Shown one piece after another: positions 6,371 through 14,028 of a stretch of DNA of 18,825 bases. The notes beneath the pieces were generated by a model that worked only from the letters and a program-made list of their open reading frames with translations, was not told the DNA's origin and did not search any database. The translations under genes were made by a program, and so were the position numbers. The DNA is from an uncultured Coriobacteriaceae bacterium (lineage in GTDB: Bacteria; Actinomycetota; Coriobacteriia; Coriobacteriales; Atopobiaceae): assembly GCA_900544655.1 (NCBI GenBank), contig UQWE01000013.1:1-18825 (forward strand), read 5' to 3'. Each line of letters starts with the position of its first letter. The stretch's first letter is position 1.

Positions 6371-9300
6371 ATGTCTTCCGCATTTTCCACCCTTAATTTA
6401 AAGCTTTCTGTCGGTGGCATCTATCATGGCTTCACGGTCGAGACCGCCGAGGATTTGCCCGAGATTTCAGGCACCGCATACGTGATGCGCCACAATGCAA
6501 CTGGAGCGCGCGTCATGTGGCTCGCCTGCCCGGATGGCAACAAGGCCTTCTCAATTGCCTTCAAGACACCGCCCGCGAACGACACGGGCGTCTTCCACAT
6601 CCTCGAGCACTCGGTGCTGTGCGGCTCCAGCAAGTTCCCCGTGAAGGAGCCGTTCGTCCACCTGCTCAAGAGCTCGATGCAGACCTTCCTGAACGCGCTC
6701 ACTTTCTCCGACAAGACAATGTACCCCGTCGCCTCAACGAACGAGCACGACCTCGAGAACCTCATGGAGGTCTATCTCGACGCGGTTCTCCATCCCAACA
6801 TCTATAGCCGCCCACGCATCTTCGAGCAGGAGGGCTGGCATTACGAGCTGGGTGAGGCCGCGGACGAGGCACAGGTCGCAGACAGCGGCGAGACCGCCGA
6901 GGATGCGGGCACCGGCAGCGACGCGGGGGGCGCAAATGCCAACGCCGCGGGCCTCGCTACCCGTCCGCTTACCTGCAACGGCGTCGTCTACAACGAGATG
7001 AAGGGCGCTCTGTCGGACCCGGACGAGATTCTCATCATGGGCATCAACCGCCAGCTCTTCGGCGAGACGCCCTACGGTTGGGTCTCCGGCGGCGACCCTG
7101 CGGCAATCCCCTCCCTCACCTACGAGGAGTTCCTCGACACCCACGCGCGCCACTACCAGCTCTCGAACTCCTACTCGATCCTCTACGGAGACCTTGACAT
7201 CGACGAGAAACTCGCGTTCCTCGACGAGCGCTTCATGGGTGCCGAGGACCGCCACGCAGGTGACCCCAACCCCCTGCCCACGTGCCCTGCGCGCGTGAGC
7301 GGCCTCGTCCAGATCCCCATGCAGACGACGCCCGACAACGCCTGCGTAGGCGTCGCCTACGTGTTCGCCCGCTCTTCCCAGCGCGAGCGCGTCCTCGCCG
7401 CGGACGTCCTGGTCGACGCACTCGTCGGCTCGAACGAGGCGCCGCTCAAGCGCGCCGTCCTCGAGAGTGGCCTCGGCCAGGACGTGAGCGGATTCCTGTA
7501 CGACGGCCTCCTCCAGCCCATCCTCATCTTCGAGCTTAAGGGCGCCAAGCCTGACGTTGCCGAGAAGTTCCAGAAGCTCGTCGAGGACACCTGTGCCACG
7601 CTCGCCCGCGAGGGGCTTGGGCAGGACAACCTCGAGGCCTCGCTCGCCCAGGCGGAGTTCAACCTGCGCGAGGGTGACTGGGGCTACCCCGACGGCATCG
7701 GTCTCGCCATCCAGGCGATGAGCGGCTGGCTTTACGATGACGCGGACGCGACCCTCTACCTCCGCTACGAGGACGCTCTCGCCCACATGCATGAGGGCCT
7801 CGCGCAGGGCTACTTCGAGCGGCTGCTCTCCGAGGCCATCTGCGGGTGCGACCACAAGTGCCTGGTCGAGGTCGTCCCAACCGAGGAGGAGCGCTCCGAC
7901 GAGGTTCAGCGTCTCGCCGCCAAGCGCGCTAAGTTCTCTGACGCCGAGCTTGCTGGCATCGCCCGCGAGGCGGAGGAGCTCCATGCGGAGCAGGCCGCCC
8001 CGGACGCCCCCGAAGCCCTGGCCACGCTGCCGCGTCTCGAGCTCTCTGACATCGGAGACGGCCCCGCCGAGCCCGAGACCGTTGCCGTTGAGGCTCCCGT
8101 CCCGTGCTTCCGCCACGACATCGACACGCGCGGCATCGACTACGCCTACTTCTACTTTGGCCTCGACAAGGTGGACTTCGAGGAACTCCCCTACGTGAGC
8201 GTGCTCGCAGGGCTTCTCGGCAGGCTCGACACGGAGACACGCAGCGCCTACGAGCTCGACACGATCTGCGAGTCCAAACTCGGCTTCCTCTCCTTCTTCA
8301 CCGAGACCTACAACACCGAAGGTGACGAGACGAACGCCCATCCGAAGCTCGTCGTGGGCGCGAGCGCGCTCTCCTCGAACGTCGAATGGCTCGCGAAGCT
8401 GCCTGCCGAGGTTTGGTCTGCCACCAAGTTCACCGATCGCAAGCGCATCGCCGACATCCTCACGCAGCGCCGTCTGGGGATGGAGCAGTCCTTCGTGAAC
8501 TCGGGTCACGCCGCGGCACTCTCGCGCGTGAACTCGCAGTTCATGGCAAGCTCCGTCGTCGCGGAAAAGCTTGGCGGCGTTGACTTCTACCTGTTCCTGC
8601 GCGATCTGGTCGACCACTTCGACGAACGCGCCGAGGAACTCGAGTCAAAGCTCGGCGACCTCTGCCGCCGTATCTTCTCCACCGGCAACTGCGAGATGAG
8701 CATCACGGGCCCTGGTGAGGACGCGAAGCGCTTCTGGGAGGCAGCCGACGGACTCGCCCTCTCAAGCGCCAACGAATCCGACAAGGCGCTCGTTGTGCCC
8801 GCGCCCCAGGCTCGTGCCGAGGCCTTCATCGTACCCGCCAACGTCTGCTTCGTAGCCGAGGGCATGCCCGGCCTCAAGCATGGCACCAAGTCGAGTGGCA
8901 CTTGGCGCGTCGCGTCGCAGGCGCTCTCCTACGAATACCTCTGGAATGAGGTGCGCGTGCTGGGCGGTGCCTATGGCTGCGGCTTCCGTTGCACGACCGA
9001 CGCGCTGCTCGAGATGTACTCCTTCCGCGACCCCGCCGTCGATCCCACGGTTCGCCGCTTCGAGGCGGCGGCCGAATGGCTTGCCAACTGGGAGCCCACG
9101 GACGAGGAGCTCGAGGGCTTCATCGTCGCGAGTGTCGCCGGCCTCGACGCGCCCGTGAAGCCGCGTCAACTCGGACGTAGGCTTGACGCCCAGCGTCTCT
9201 CCGGTCGGGGCGAGGACTGGCACGAGCGCCGTCGCTCTGAGGTGCTCGCCACCACGGCGGACACCCTGCGCGAGCTCGCTCGTCCCCTGACGGAGCTCCC

Positions 9301-9391
9301 CGAGAACCGTGGCATTTGCGTCTTCGGCGGCAAGGAGCAGATCGCCGCCAGCGCACTCGACCTCGACGTTCGCGAGCTCTTCAGCGCATAG
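6371..9391 (+). CDS. M16C zinc metallopeptidase (presequence protease/falcilysin-like)
   Basis: This 1006-residue protein belongs to the single-chain M16C peptidases (mitochondrial PreP/Cym1, falcilysin and bacterial relatives), which enclose unfolded peptides in a chamber and degrade them. The inverted zinc motif HxxEH is HILEH at 76-80 (His76, Glu79 catalytic, His80). The third ligand is Glu209 in VVYNEMKG. Family hallmarks follow: LCGSSKFPVKEPF, FLNALT..DKTMYP, QEGWHYE at 153-159 and SGGDP. The second half (about 600-1006) is the degenerate M16 repeat that closes the chamber. Between QEGWHYE and Glu209 lies an insertion of about 32 Ala/Glu/Asp/Gly-rich residues (about 161-195) not seen in human PITRM1 as I align it. 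There is no signal peptide, so it is probably cytoplasmic. It is monocistronic, with a terminator at 9525. Confidence 0.95.
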   Translation: MSSAFSTLNLKLSVGGIYHGFTVETAEDLPEISGTAYVMRHNATGARVMWLACPDGNKAFSIAFKTPPANDTGVFHILEHSVLCGSSKFPVKEPFVHLLKSSMQTFLNALTFSDKTMYPVASTNEHDLENLMEVYLDAVLHPNIYSRPRIFEQEGWHYELGEAADEAQVADSGETAEDAGTGSDAGGANANAAGLATRPLTCNGVVYNEMKGALSDPDEILIMGINRQLFGETPYGWVSGGDPAAIPSLTYEEFLDTHARHYQLSNSYSILYGDLDIDEKLAFLDERFMGAEDRHAGDPNPLPTCPARVSGLVQIPMQTTPDNACVGVAYVFARSSQRERVLAADVLVDALVGSNEAPLKRAVLESGLGQDVSGFLYDGLLQPILIFELKGAKPDVAEKFQKLVEDTCATLAREGLGQDNLEASLAQAEFNLREGDWGYPDGIGLAIQAMSGWLYDDADATLYLRYEDALAHMHEGLAQGYFERLLSEAICGCDHKCLVEVVPTEEERSDEVQRLAAKRAKFSDAELAGIAREAEELHAEQAAPDAPEALATLPRLELSDIGDGPAEPETVAVEAPVPCFRHDIDTRGIDYAYFYFGLDKVDFEELPYVSVLAGLLGRLDTETRSAYELDTICESKLGFLSFFTETYNTEGDETNAHPKLVVGASALSSNVEWLAKLPAEVWSATKFTDRKRIADILTQRRLGMEQSFVNSGHAAALSRVNSQFMASSVVAEKLGGVDFYLFLRDLVDHFDERAEELESKLGDLCRRIFSTGNCEMSITGPGEDAKRFWEAADGLALSSANESDKALVVPAPQARAEAFIVPANVCFVAEGMPGLKHGTKSSGTWRVASQALSYEYLWNEVRVLGGAYGCGFRCTTDALLEMYSFRDPAVDPTVRRFEAAAEWLANWEPTDEELEGFIVASVAGLDAPVKPRQLGRRLDAQRLSGRGEDWHERRRSEVLATTADTLRELARPLTELPENRGICVFGGKEQIAASALDLDVRELFSA

Positions 9392-9431
9392 CGAGGGCGT
9401 GTCCGCCGTCAAACGTGCGGGCGCCCCGCAC

Positions 9432-9483
9432 GTCAGCTATCTCTCGTGCGGATCGCGCCTGTATGTCAGCTATGTCTCGCGCG
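9432..9483 (+). repeat. Two 19-bp direct repeats just 3' of the protease gene
   Basis: GTCAGCTATCTCTCGTGCG (9432) and GTCAGCTATGTCTCGCGCG (9465) match at 17 of 19 positions with a 33-base period. The first copy sits in a CGCACG/CGTGCG hairpin (9428-9450). The second contains TATGTC twice at a nine-base step, which weakly resembles the repeats at 15544-15740. Confidence 0.6.
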
Positions 9484-9524
9484 AGCGACAACAACGAAAT
9501 AGCGCCGGCTCCATACATCCCAAG

Positions 9525-9560
9525 ACGGGCCGCCGAGCAAGCTCGGCGGCCCGTTCGTTT
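9525..9560 (+). terminator. Strong rho-independent terminator of the M16C protease gene
   Basis: ACGGGCCGCCGAG (9525-9537) pairs perfectly with CTCGGCGGCCCGT (9542-9554) around a CAAG tetraloop, followed by TCGTTT. It lies 133 bases after the protease stop, leaving an unusually long 3' untranslated region that contains the repeats at 9432 and 9465. Confidence 0.9.
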
Positions 9561-9682
9561 ACCTAGAGGTGCTTCTGGTTTGGGACGCACCAAAGCGCAG
9601 CAGCCAACCGACACCAAACGCCACGGCCGCCCGACTGCAAACGCCAAAACGCCAGCAAAAGCAAGCGGCACCCTGAAAGCGG

Positions 9683-9749
9683 CAGCAAATACCGACGTAA
9701 AGTCAGCGGCACCATAGAGATGACAGCAAATTCCGACGTAAGGCCAGTG
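9683..9749 (+). repeat. Two imperfect 26-bp direct repeats, period 41 bp
   Basis: The copies at 9683-9708 and 9724-9749 share CAGCAAAT.CCGACGTAA and match at 22 of 26 positions. A more decayed partial copy (CAGCAAA...GCGGCACC) lies near 9653-9672, suggesting an old tandem array. Confidence 0.65.
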
Positions 9750-9794
9750 ACAGACGTCGAAATAACCGCTGCGAAAAGCCACGCAGAAACTAAA

Positions 9795-10033
9795 TTCCGC
9801 TGAGGTGGTCAAAAACACCATCTCGGCGGACGCTCATTGCCCGTTTCAAGACAATCCAGAGGACAAAGCCGTATGCATAAGGCTCCTCTTGCGCCCATGA
9901 CGATCGCCGTCACTTAGCCCCAACGCGCTTACCTGCGGTTTCGTCTTTTAACTCATTTGGACCGTCATCTTGCGGTGACAAAAACCTAGAAATTCCGTCC
10001 GCCGCGCAATGGTTTTTGACCACCCCGGAGGAA
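9795..10033. repeat. Outward-facing inverted pair of 38-bp repeats
   Basis: The minus-strand copy (9832-9795) and plus-strand copy (9996-10033) match at 29 of 38 positions without gaps, including CGTCCGCCG and GTTTTTGACCACC in full. They point away from each other across a 163-bp centre. Each contains an ATG shortly before the TTTTTGACC block, but in different frames. The pair could be terminal repeats of a small non-autonomous element, or two copies of a regulatory or RNA motif. Confidence 0.6.
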
Positions 10034-10190
10034 ATAAGCCTTTCGAAGTTGCCATCGAGATCGCCAGATACGACCCCTCCGCGCCTGCGGTCATAATAAT
10101 ATGCAGAAGACGGAATACTCTATGCATTTTCGAAGCAAACCGTCGTTTGATGGTCCAGTGGCGACCAACTGTGGCGGTCCCGCAACAGAG

Positions 10191-10222
10191 GGGGGGCGGT
10201 CGGCACATGCCGACCGCCCCCC
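10191..10222. repeat. Perfect 14-bp hairpin without a T-run
   Basis: GGGGGGCGGTCGGC (10191-10204) pairs with GCCGACCGCCCCCC (10209-10222) around ACAT. Neither strand has a T-tract after it, so it is not a standard rho-independent terminator. It lies 164 bases past the nitroreductase stop and could still stop or stabilise that transcript. Confidence 0.75.
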
Positions 10223-10223
10223 A

Positions 10224-10253
10224 GCCAAAGCCAAAGCCAAAGCCAAAGCCAAA
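10224..10253 (+). repeat. (GCCAAA)5 tandem hexamer microsatellite
   Basis: Five exact GCCAAA copies begin one base after the hairpin at 10191-10222. Translated they would give Lys-Pro or Gly-Phe repeats, but no real gene appears to cover them. Such tracts can vary in copy number through slippage. Confidence 0.9.
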
Positions 10254-10385
10254 GAATGGCCATCTTTCCCAAGCGGGATCACGTTCAGCAGGCAGCCATC
10301 GCCCATCGACCCGGCCCACCGGGCAGCGATCACCCATCGGTTCGGTCCACCCGCAGGTTAGCACCCGCCCGACAGCCAACCCCGC

Positions 10386-11018
10386 CTAGCGCCCGATCAG
10401 GACATCCCCGAGTGAGCGCTTGGGCACATGGTGAACGCTCTCGGCATCACGCCAATAGTTAGTGGACCCGTCCGGGCTGGCGGAAAGGGGCTCAAGCACG
10501 ACTTTCTCGGCGGGACGCCCCAACGCAAGCACCATAAGGGGCTCGACGCCCTCGCCCTCAAGGCCAAGGACTTGGGACACGCCGGCCTTGTTGAAGGCAT
10601 GCAGCATGCAACCGCCAAAACCGGCCTCGACGGCGGCGAGCATGATGGTCTGAGCGGCAATTCCCTCATCGACCGAAGTCGTCGCACCATGGCCGGCGTC
10701 GCAGATCACGATATAGCCGGTAGGACGCTCGCCCTCCTCGGGACCGTCCCAATCCTTGAGGGCGCCAGCCCACTTGAGCTGGGAAAACACCATATCACGC
10801 TCGCTTGCCGAGCTCACAAGGCGAAAACGCAGCGGCATGCGATTGGCGCCACTCGCCGTGAGGCGCGCGAGGTTCGCAAGCTCGACGAGAAGGGTTCCGG
10901 GAATGGGATCGCCCTCGTCAAAGCGTCGATAGCTACGGCATGCTCGTACCGTCCGCGCGAAATCACCAAGGTCAAAGTCTTCCTCGGCAAGACGTGCCAG
11001 CTCATCAGTCTCGCTCAT
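10386..11018 (-). CDS. Nitroreductase family protein
   Basis: This 210-residue protein has the FMN-dependent nitroreductase fold, a family that reduces nitro compounds, quinones or flavins with NAD(P)H, usually as a dimer. Visible family features are the phosphate-binding RSYRRF at 28-33, SGANRMP at 56-62, the DEGIAAQTIMLAA helix at 117-129 followed by GFGG at 133-136, ALGRP at 165-169, and a C-terminal basic HHVPKRSL. The substrate is unknown. AAAGGGG precedes the ATG at 11018 by five bases. It lies 32 bp downstream of the HAD phosphatase gene on the same strand, so the two are probably co-transcribed. No T-tract terminator follows; the only strong hairpin is at 10191. Confidence 0.9.
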   Translation of the reverse strand: MSETDELARLAEEDFDLGDFARTVRACRSYRRFDEGDPIPGTLLVELANLARLTASGANRMPLRFRLVSSASERDMVFSQLKWAGALKDWDGPEEGERPTGYIVICDAGHGATTSVDEGIAAQTIMLAAVEAGFGGCMLHAFNKAGVSQVLGLEGEGVEPLMVLALGRPAEKVVLEPLSASPDGSTNYWRDAESVHHVPKRSLGDVLIGR

Positions 11019-11050
11019 GGTTCCCCTTTCTCCGCACGTGGGTTTAGCAC

Positions 11051-11845
11051 TTAGTCAATCAGGTCATAGTGACGCAGAGCCAGAGCGATGCCGTCCTTGT
11101 CCACGTCCGTCGTCACGTAGTCCGCAGAGGCCTTGGCGTCATCAGTCGCATTGCCCATCGCCACGCCAATCTCGCAATATGCGAGCATCGTGGCATCGTT
11201 GCCGCCGTCCCCGAAGGCGATCGTCTCCTCGCGAGAGAGGCCCAGGTGCTTGAGGGTGGCCTCGATGCCCTTGGGCTTGCTGCTCGTGGACGGAACGACG
11301 TCGCAGAACAGGTCGCACCAGCGGGTGATGATACAGTCGTCCATGACATCGGAGACCTCATGCTCCTCGTCCGGGCCAACAAACGCACAGAACTGGTAGA
11401 CAGGCTCGCTAAGCGCCTCGGAGAAATCGAGCACAGGGTACTCAAAGGCAACCATGCGCTCAAGCTCGCGAACCTTCTCCGAGCGACGGTTGCAGAAGAC
11501 GCCATTGCGGTTGAGCAGCAGGGCATCGAACATGCCGTTCTCGACGCACTTCACGAAGCGACAGGCGATCTCATGGTCGATGGGCACGTCCGCGTAGACG
11601 CCGCTCTCGTCATAGCACATCGAGCCGGTCATGGTGACATAGGCATCGAAAGCGTCGTCAAAGCCCGGGAAGCCGTCCTTGATGCACCAGGGGAGCTGGG
11701 CCGTCGGGCGGCCGGAGCAGATGCAGCACTTGACGCCGCGCTGCCTGAGCTGGACGAGCGCGTCCTTGGTGCTTGCGGGGATGAGATGGTTGGTCTTGTC
11801 CGAGAGAAGCGTGCCGTCGATATCGAAGAATGCAGCCTTGATCAC
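11051..11845 (-). CDS. Cof-type HAD-IIB phosphatase
   Basis: This 264-residue haloacid-dehalogenase superfamily hydrolase is of the Cof/IIB type, which dephosphorylates sugar phosphates, phosphorylated cofactors or similar small molecules. Motif I is FFDIDGTLL with nucleophile Asp8 and acid Asp10. Motif II is CSGRP (Ser44). Motif III is in STSSKPKG (Lys190/Lys192). Motif IV is GDGGND at 212-217 (Asp213, Asp217). The C2-type cap lies between motifs II and III (about 85-185) and is Cys-rich. The start is GTG at 11845-11843, with AAAGGA six to seven bases upstream and motif I at the usual distance. It is the first gene of a probable two-gene operon with the nitroreductase and diverges from recQ. 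The substrate is not predictable. Confidence 0.93.
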   Translation of the reverse strand: MIKAAFFDIDGTLLSDKTNHLIPASTKDALVQLRQRGVKCCICSGRPTAQLPWCIKDGFPGFDDAFDAYVTMTGSMCYDESGVYADVPIDHEIACRFVKCVENGMFDALLLNRNGVFCNRRSEKVRELERMVAFEYPVLDFSEALSEPVYQFCAFVGPDEEHEVSDVMDDCIITRWCDLFCDVVPSTSSKPKGIEATLKHLGLSREETIAFGDGGNDATMLAYCEIGVAMGNATDDAKASADYVTTDVDKDGIALALRHYDLID

Positions 11846-11878
11846 ACGAGTTCCTTTCTGCCCCTTGGTTCAATGCCT

Positions 11879-11884
11879 AGCATA
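11879..11884 (-). promoter_or_regulatory. Possible -10 box (TATGCT) for the HAD-nitroreductase operon
   Basis: Minus-strand TATGCT lies 33 bases before the GTG start, with a poor TTTTAG at the -35 position. It is placed sensibly in the 116-bp divergent gap shared with recQ. Confidence 0.35.
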
Positions 11885-11925
11885 GCAGCGTGACCGGGCA
11901 GCTAAAACATGTCCGCAACGACTCG

Positions 11926-11931
11926 TACAAT
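11926..11931 (+). promoter_or_regulatory. Probable -10 box (TACAAT) for recQ
   Basis: TACAAT matches TATAAT at five of six positions and would start transcription near 11938, ahead of the ribosome site at 11951. The same hexamer precedes hom. The -35 region is weak. Confidence 0.45.
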
Positions 11932-11950
11932 GTCGTAACCAAGACTCACG

Positions 11951-11958
11951 AGGGAGGG
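11951..11958 (+). promoter_or_regulatory. Shine-Dalgarno site deciding the recQ start
   Basis: AGGGAGGG ends three bases before the ATG at 11962. The frame stays open back to a GTG at 11890, but that lies upstream of the probable promoter and has no ribosome site. Confidence 0.75.
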
Positions 11959-11961
11959 CGC

Positions 11962-13923
11962 ATGGAAGAAATCGACACGAGCCACGGCAGCATAGGCAGG
12001 GGCGGCACATCGGGCTTCGTCAGCTCCCGCCATGGCGAGGGCACCGCACTCTCCATTCTGCGCTCCACCTTCGGCTATGAGGCCTTCCGCCCGCACCAGG
12101 CAGAGATTGTCGACGCCGCGCTCGCCGGTCGCGACGTCTTAGCGGTAATGCCCACCTCGGCAGGCAAATCCATCTGCTATCAGGTCCCCGCCCTCGCGCT
12201 CGGCGGCCTCGCCCTCGTGGTGTCCCCGCTCATCTCCCTCATGTCAGACCAGGTGGCGGCACTTCGTCAGGCCGGCGTGGCCGCCGCGTGCCTCAATAGC
12301 GCGCTCGGCGCAGAGGAGCGCCGCGAGGTCCTCTCCCAGGCCTCCCGCGGAGAGCTCACGCTGCTTTACGTCGCGCCAGAGCGTCTCGATGACCCTGCGT
12401 TTCTCGATATGGCAAGCAGGCACGGCGTGGCGCTGCTCGCCATCGACGAGGCGCATTGCATCTCGCAGTGGGGCAATGACTTCCGCCCTAGCTACCAGCG
12501 CATCCGCAGCTTCATTGACGCCCTACCCACGCGTCCGCCCGTGATGGCGCTCACCGCCACGGCGACACGGCAGGTTCGTGATGACATCGAGGCATCGCTT
12601 GCCCTCCGCGACCCGCTTCGCGTCGTGGCGAGCTTCGACCGCCCAAACCTCTCCTTCTCCGTCGAGCGCCCGTCGAGCCGCGCGGATAAGAACGCCGCGC
12701 TGCTCGAGTTCGCACGCGCCCGCGCGGATCGCTCCGGCATCGTCTACTGCATGAGTCGCCGCGCCGTCGAGGAGGTGCGCGACGCCCTCTGCAAGGCAGG
12801 CCTTGCGGCGACGCGCTACCACGCCGGCCTTTCGCCCGAGGAGAGAGAGCGCAACCAGGAGGATTTCCTCTTCGACCGCAAGACGGTCATGGTGGCGACG
12901 AATGCCTTTGGCATGGGCATCAACAAGAGCAACGTGAGCTACGTCGTCCACTACAATCTGCCGCTCTCCCTCGAGAACTACTATCAGGAGGCAGGCCGTG
13001 CCGGCCGCGACGGCACGCGCGCGGAATGCCTGTTGCTCTATTCCCCGGGAGACGTCCACACCGCGGAGTTTCTCCTCTCGCGCATCCAGCGCGACGACCT
13101 CACGCCAGAGCAGCTCCAGACGATGCACGAGGCAGACGAGGCACGCCTCCGTCAGATGGTCTTCTACGCCACCACGACGGACTGCCTGCGCTCCTTCATC
13201 CTCCGCTACTTTGGCGAGGAGGCACCTGCCTACTGCGGAAATTGCGGCAACTGCCTAGCAGACTTCGAGGAGGTCGACGAGCGCACGAACGCCCTCAAGA
13301 TCCTGAGCTGCGTCGCGCGCGTCCGCCAACACGCAATCGCAACCAATAGCCCCGCCACGGGCGTAGGCGCGGGCGCGCTCGTCGACATCCTCCGGGGATC
13401 GCGCGCCGCAAAGGTGCTCAAGCGCGGTTGGGATTCGCTCTCCACCTACGGCATCATGTCGGAGGTGCCCGTGCCGCGTATCCGTGCCATCATCGACGAG
13501 CTCGTCTTTCGCGAGTACCTCACGCGCTCGTCCGGCGACTTCCCCACCATCGAGCTGGCAGGCCGCGGCGTGGTGTTCATGAAGGGGGACAAGCCCTTCA
13601 TCATGCGCGTCGCCAAGGGCAAGCCCCGCGCACCCAAGCGCGGCGAACGCCGCACGCGCAGGGCGCGCAACGCCGGCGAGGAGATGCTCGACCTCACGCC
13701 CGAGCAGGCAGAGCTCTTCGAGCGCCTACGCGAGCTTCGCCTCTCCATCGCGCGCGAGCAGCAGGTGCCGCCCTACCTCATCTTCAACAACGCCACGCTC
13801 GAGGACATGTGCCGCAAGCGTCCCGTCAGCGCAGAGGACCTTCTCGAGGTCTCCGGCGTGGGCGAGAAGAAGGCGGAACGCTACGGGCAGGCCTTTCTCG
13901 ACGCTATCGCCCAGGAGGCATAG
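11962..13923 (+). CDS. recQ: ATP-dependent DNA helicase RecQ
   Basis: RecQ is a 3'-5' superfamily 2 helicase of recombinational repair and replication-fork processing. This 653-residue protein has all three RecQ parts. The helicase core carries FRPHQ near 42-46, Walker A TSAGKS at 65-70, DEAH at 162-165, TATAT at 198-202, and ATNAFGMGI and QEAGRAGRD in the second RecA lobe. The RQC region has the zinc site (Cys408, Cys425, Cys428, Cys431 in CGNCGNC) and a winged helix (about 440-545). A basic linker (about 550-570) leads to a C-terminal HRDC domain (about 579-651). It is somewhat longer than E. coli RecQ because of its N-terminal tail and the linker. It lies 105 bp before hom, which has its own promoter-like box. 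Confidence 0.97.
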   Translation: MEEIDTSHGSIGRGGTSGFVSSRHGEGTALSILRSTFGYEAFRPHQAEIVDAALAGRDVLAVMPTSAGKSICYQVPALALGGLALVVSPLISLMSDQVAALRQAGVAAACLNSALGAEERREVLSQASRGELTLLYVAPERLDDPAFLDMASRHGVALLAIDEAHCISQWGNDFRPSYQRIRSFIDALPTRPPVMALTATATRQVRDDIEASLALRDPLRVVASFDRPNLSFSVERPSSRADKNAALLEFARARADRSGIVYCMSRRAVEEVRDALCKAGLAATRYHAGLSPEERERNQEDFLFDRKTVMVATNAFGMGINKSNVSYVVHYNLPLSLENYYQEAGRAGRDGTRAECLLLYSPGDVHTAEFLLSRIQRDDLTPEQLQTMHEADEARLRQMVFYATTTDCLRSFILRYFGEEAPAYCGNCGNCLADFEEVDERTNALKILSCVARVRQHAIATNSPATGVGAGALVDILRGSRAAKVLKRGWDSLSTYGIMSEVPVPRIRAIIDELVFREYLTRSSGDFPTIELAGRGVVFMKGDKPFIMRVAKGKPRAPKRGERRTRRARNAGEEMLDLTPEQAELFERLRELRLSIAREQQVPPYLIFNNATLEDMCRKRPVSAEDLLEVSGVGEKKAERYGQAFLDAIAQEA

Positions 13924-13970
13924 GGGCGGCAAGGACACACGCCGGCAACCTGCGAGAGCACTGCCTCCGC

Positions 13971-13976
13971 TACAAT
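13971..13976 (+). promoter_or_regulatory. Probable -10 box (TACAAT) for hom
   Basis: TACAAT lies 52 bases before the hom ATG in the 105-bp gap after recQ and is identical to the recQ box. No terminator separates the genes, so read-through from recQ is also possible. Confidence 0.4.
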
Positions 13977-14028
13977 CTGCATCATCCAACACGCACGCGA
14001 CGCCGCTTGCGGCACGAAGGAGTAACCC

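Larger units (their letters stand above)
9561..10385. other. Repeat-rich intergenic region without a convincing gene
   Basis: About 825 bp between the protease terminator and the nitroreductase stop. Open frames of 126 to 146 codons exist on both strands, but they cross hairpins and repeats, lack ribosome sites and resemble no family. The left part (9571-9800) is less GC-rich and A-rich on the plus strand. The region holds decaying direct repeats, an outward-facing inverted repeat pair, a perfect 14-bp hairpin and a hexamer microsatellite. It could be the remains of a lost gene or small element, or a regulatory or RNA region. Confidence 0.6.

Noticed and set aside
6734..8617. A 627-codon minus-strand frame
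   Set aside because: It is entirely antisense to the M16C protease and has no recognisable domain.
9381..9821. A 146-codon minus-strand frame
   Set aside because: It runs through the protease terminator hairpin and the direct repeats, and the product matches no family.
9948..10389. Overlapping frames on both strands (143 and 126 codons) with Gly-Phe or Lys-Pro repeats
   Set aside because: The repeats are simply the translated microsatellite. Ribosome sites are absent and the frames cross a perfect hairpin.
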